Assembly (NCBI GenBank): GCA_029933295.1
Contig: JAOZOL010000143.1
Location: 1-6,432, forward strand
Source: Desulfobacterales bacterium
GTDB lineage: Bacteria > Desulfobacterota > Desulfobacteria > Desulfobacterales > Desulfosalsimonadaceae
DNA: 6,432 bases
Direction of reading: 5' to 3'
Position 1 is the first letter of the stretch. Every line of letters begins with the position of its first letter. Shown in pieces: positions 6,296 through 6,432 of this stretch. Below the pieces are notes generated by a model that was not told the DNA's origin, searched no databases, and saw only the letters and a list, made by a program, of their open reading frames with translations. The translations under genes were made by a program, and so were the position numbers.

Positions 6296-6321
6296 TAATA
6301 GTCTCATCAAAAATATTCTGC

Positions 6322-6358
6322 CGGGCATTGTCCGTGCCAGCACATGATACAATGCCCG
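6322..6358 (+). terminator. Hairpin after the operon, possible terminator
   Basis: CGGGCATTGT (6322-6331) and ACAATGCCCG (6349-6358) are a perfect 10-bp inverted repeat. The 17-base loop itself holds GTG...CAC (6334-6343). It begins 26 bases after the last stop codon. The downstream bases (TCAAATTCCATT) are only moderately T-rich, so it may stabilise the 3' end of the mRNA rather than act as a classic intrinsic terminator. Confidence 0.55.
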
Positions 6359-6395
6359 TCAAATTCCATTCTCCATGCTCAGCTTATGAGTATTT

Positions 6396-6425
6396 AATAC
6401 CTGAATTTTGCAAAATTCAGGTATT
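6396..6425. repeat. Perfect 30-bp palindrome sharing a 13-mer with the 5' repeat
   Basis: The arm AATACCTGAATTTTG (6396-6410) is followed with no spacer by its exact reverse complement (6411-6425). The inner part, TGCAAAATTCAGG (6409-6421), is identical to 111-123 at the right edge of the first repeat. It could be a stripped-down copy of that element, a second terminator hairpin for the operon, or a protein-binding site. Confidence 0.7.
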
Positions 6426-6432
6426 TCAATTG

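Noticed and set aside
1..6432. CRISPR array, tRNA, rRNA, riboswitch, integrase or transposase genes
   Set aside because: None was seen: there are no regularly spaced repeats, no tRNA-like cloverleaf with CCA-like end was noticed, and no recombinase motif appears in any plausible protein.

Overview
The window carries a compact four-gene operon on the + strand (1077-6295) built around a glycyl radical enzyme. It is preceded by a small lipoprotein gene and a broken minus-strand gene, and has palindromic repeat DNA at both ends. The gene content fits a strict anaerobe: an oxygen-labile glycyl radical enzyme with its ferredoxin-like radical-SAM activase. Mixed base composition, strong AGGAGG ribosome binding sites and the style of the proteins and repeats suggest a sulfate-reducing deltaproteobacterium of the Desulfobacterales. 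That placement is inference from general familiarity, not from a search.

Layout. Positions 1-123 are an imperfect inverted repeat element. A predicted lipoprotein gene follows (166-651), with a possible terminator just after it. The stretch 652-1076 (425 bases) has no intact gene. It holds a decayed minus-strand gene for a W/P/G-rich (WXXGXW-like) protein (977 down to 673), followed by an AT-rich divergent promoter region (about 991-1066). That region carries an 11-bp palindrome, TGGTA-A-TACCA, typical of FadR/GntR operators and placed over the probable -10 of the operon.

The operon runs: FadR-type GntR regulator with an FCD domain (1077-1799); 837-residue glycyl radical enzyme (1811-4324); radical-SAM glycyl radical activase with two extra 4Fe-4S sites (4407-5450); and a two-domain split-barrel flavin-binding protein of the pyridoxamine 5'-phosphate oxidase-like superfamily (5435-6295). 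Spacing is tight: the enzyme's Shine-Dalgarno overlaps the regulator's stop codon, and the last two genes overlap by 16 bases. Only the enzyme-activase gap (82 bases) is loose. A hairpin (6322-6358) and a perfect 30-bp palindrome (6396-6425) close the window.

How the genes may work together. The activase would use S-adenosylmethionine to place a radical on Gly812 of the enzyme. The radical passes to Cys453, which attacks the substrate. The enzyme looks most like the arylacetate decarboxylase branch (4-hydroxyphenylacetate, phenylacetate and indoleacetate decarboxylases), but lacks the small HpdC subunit and seems to have a different residue near the 4-hydroxyphenylacetate-binding glutamate, so its substrate is open. 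FCD regulators usually sense small carboxylic acids, so the regulator may respond to the enzyme's substrate and repress its own operon. The flavoprotein's role is unknown and is the least explained part of the system.
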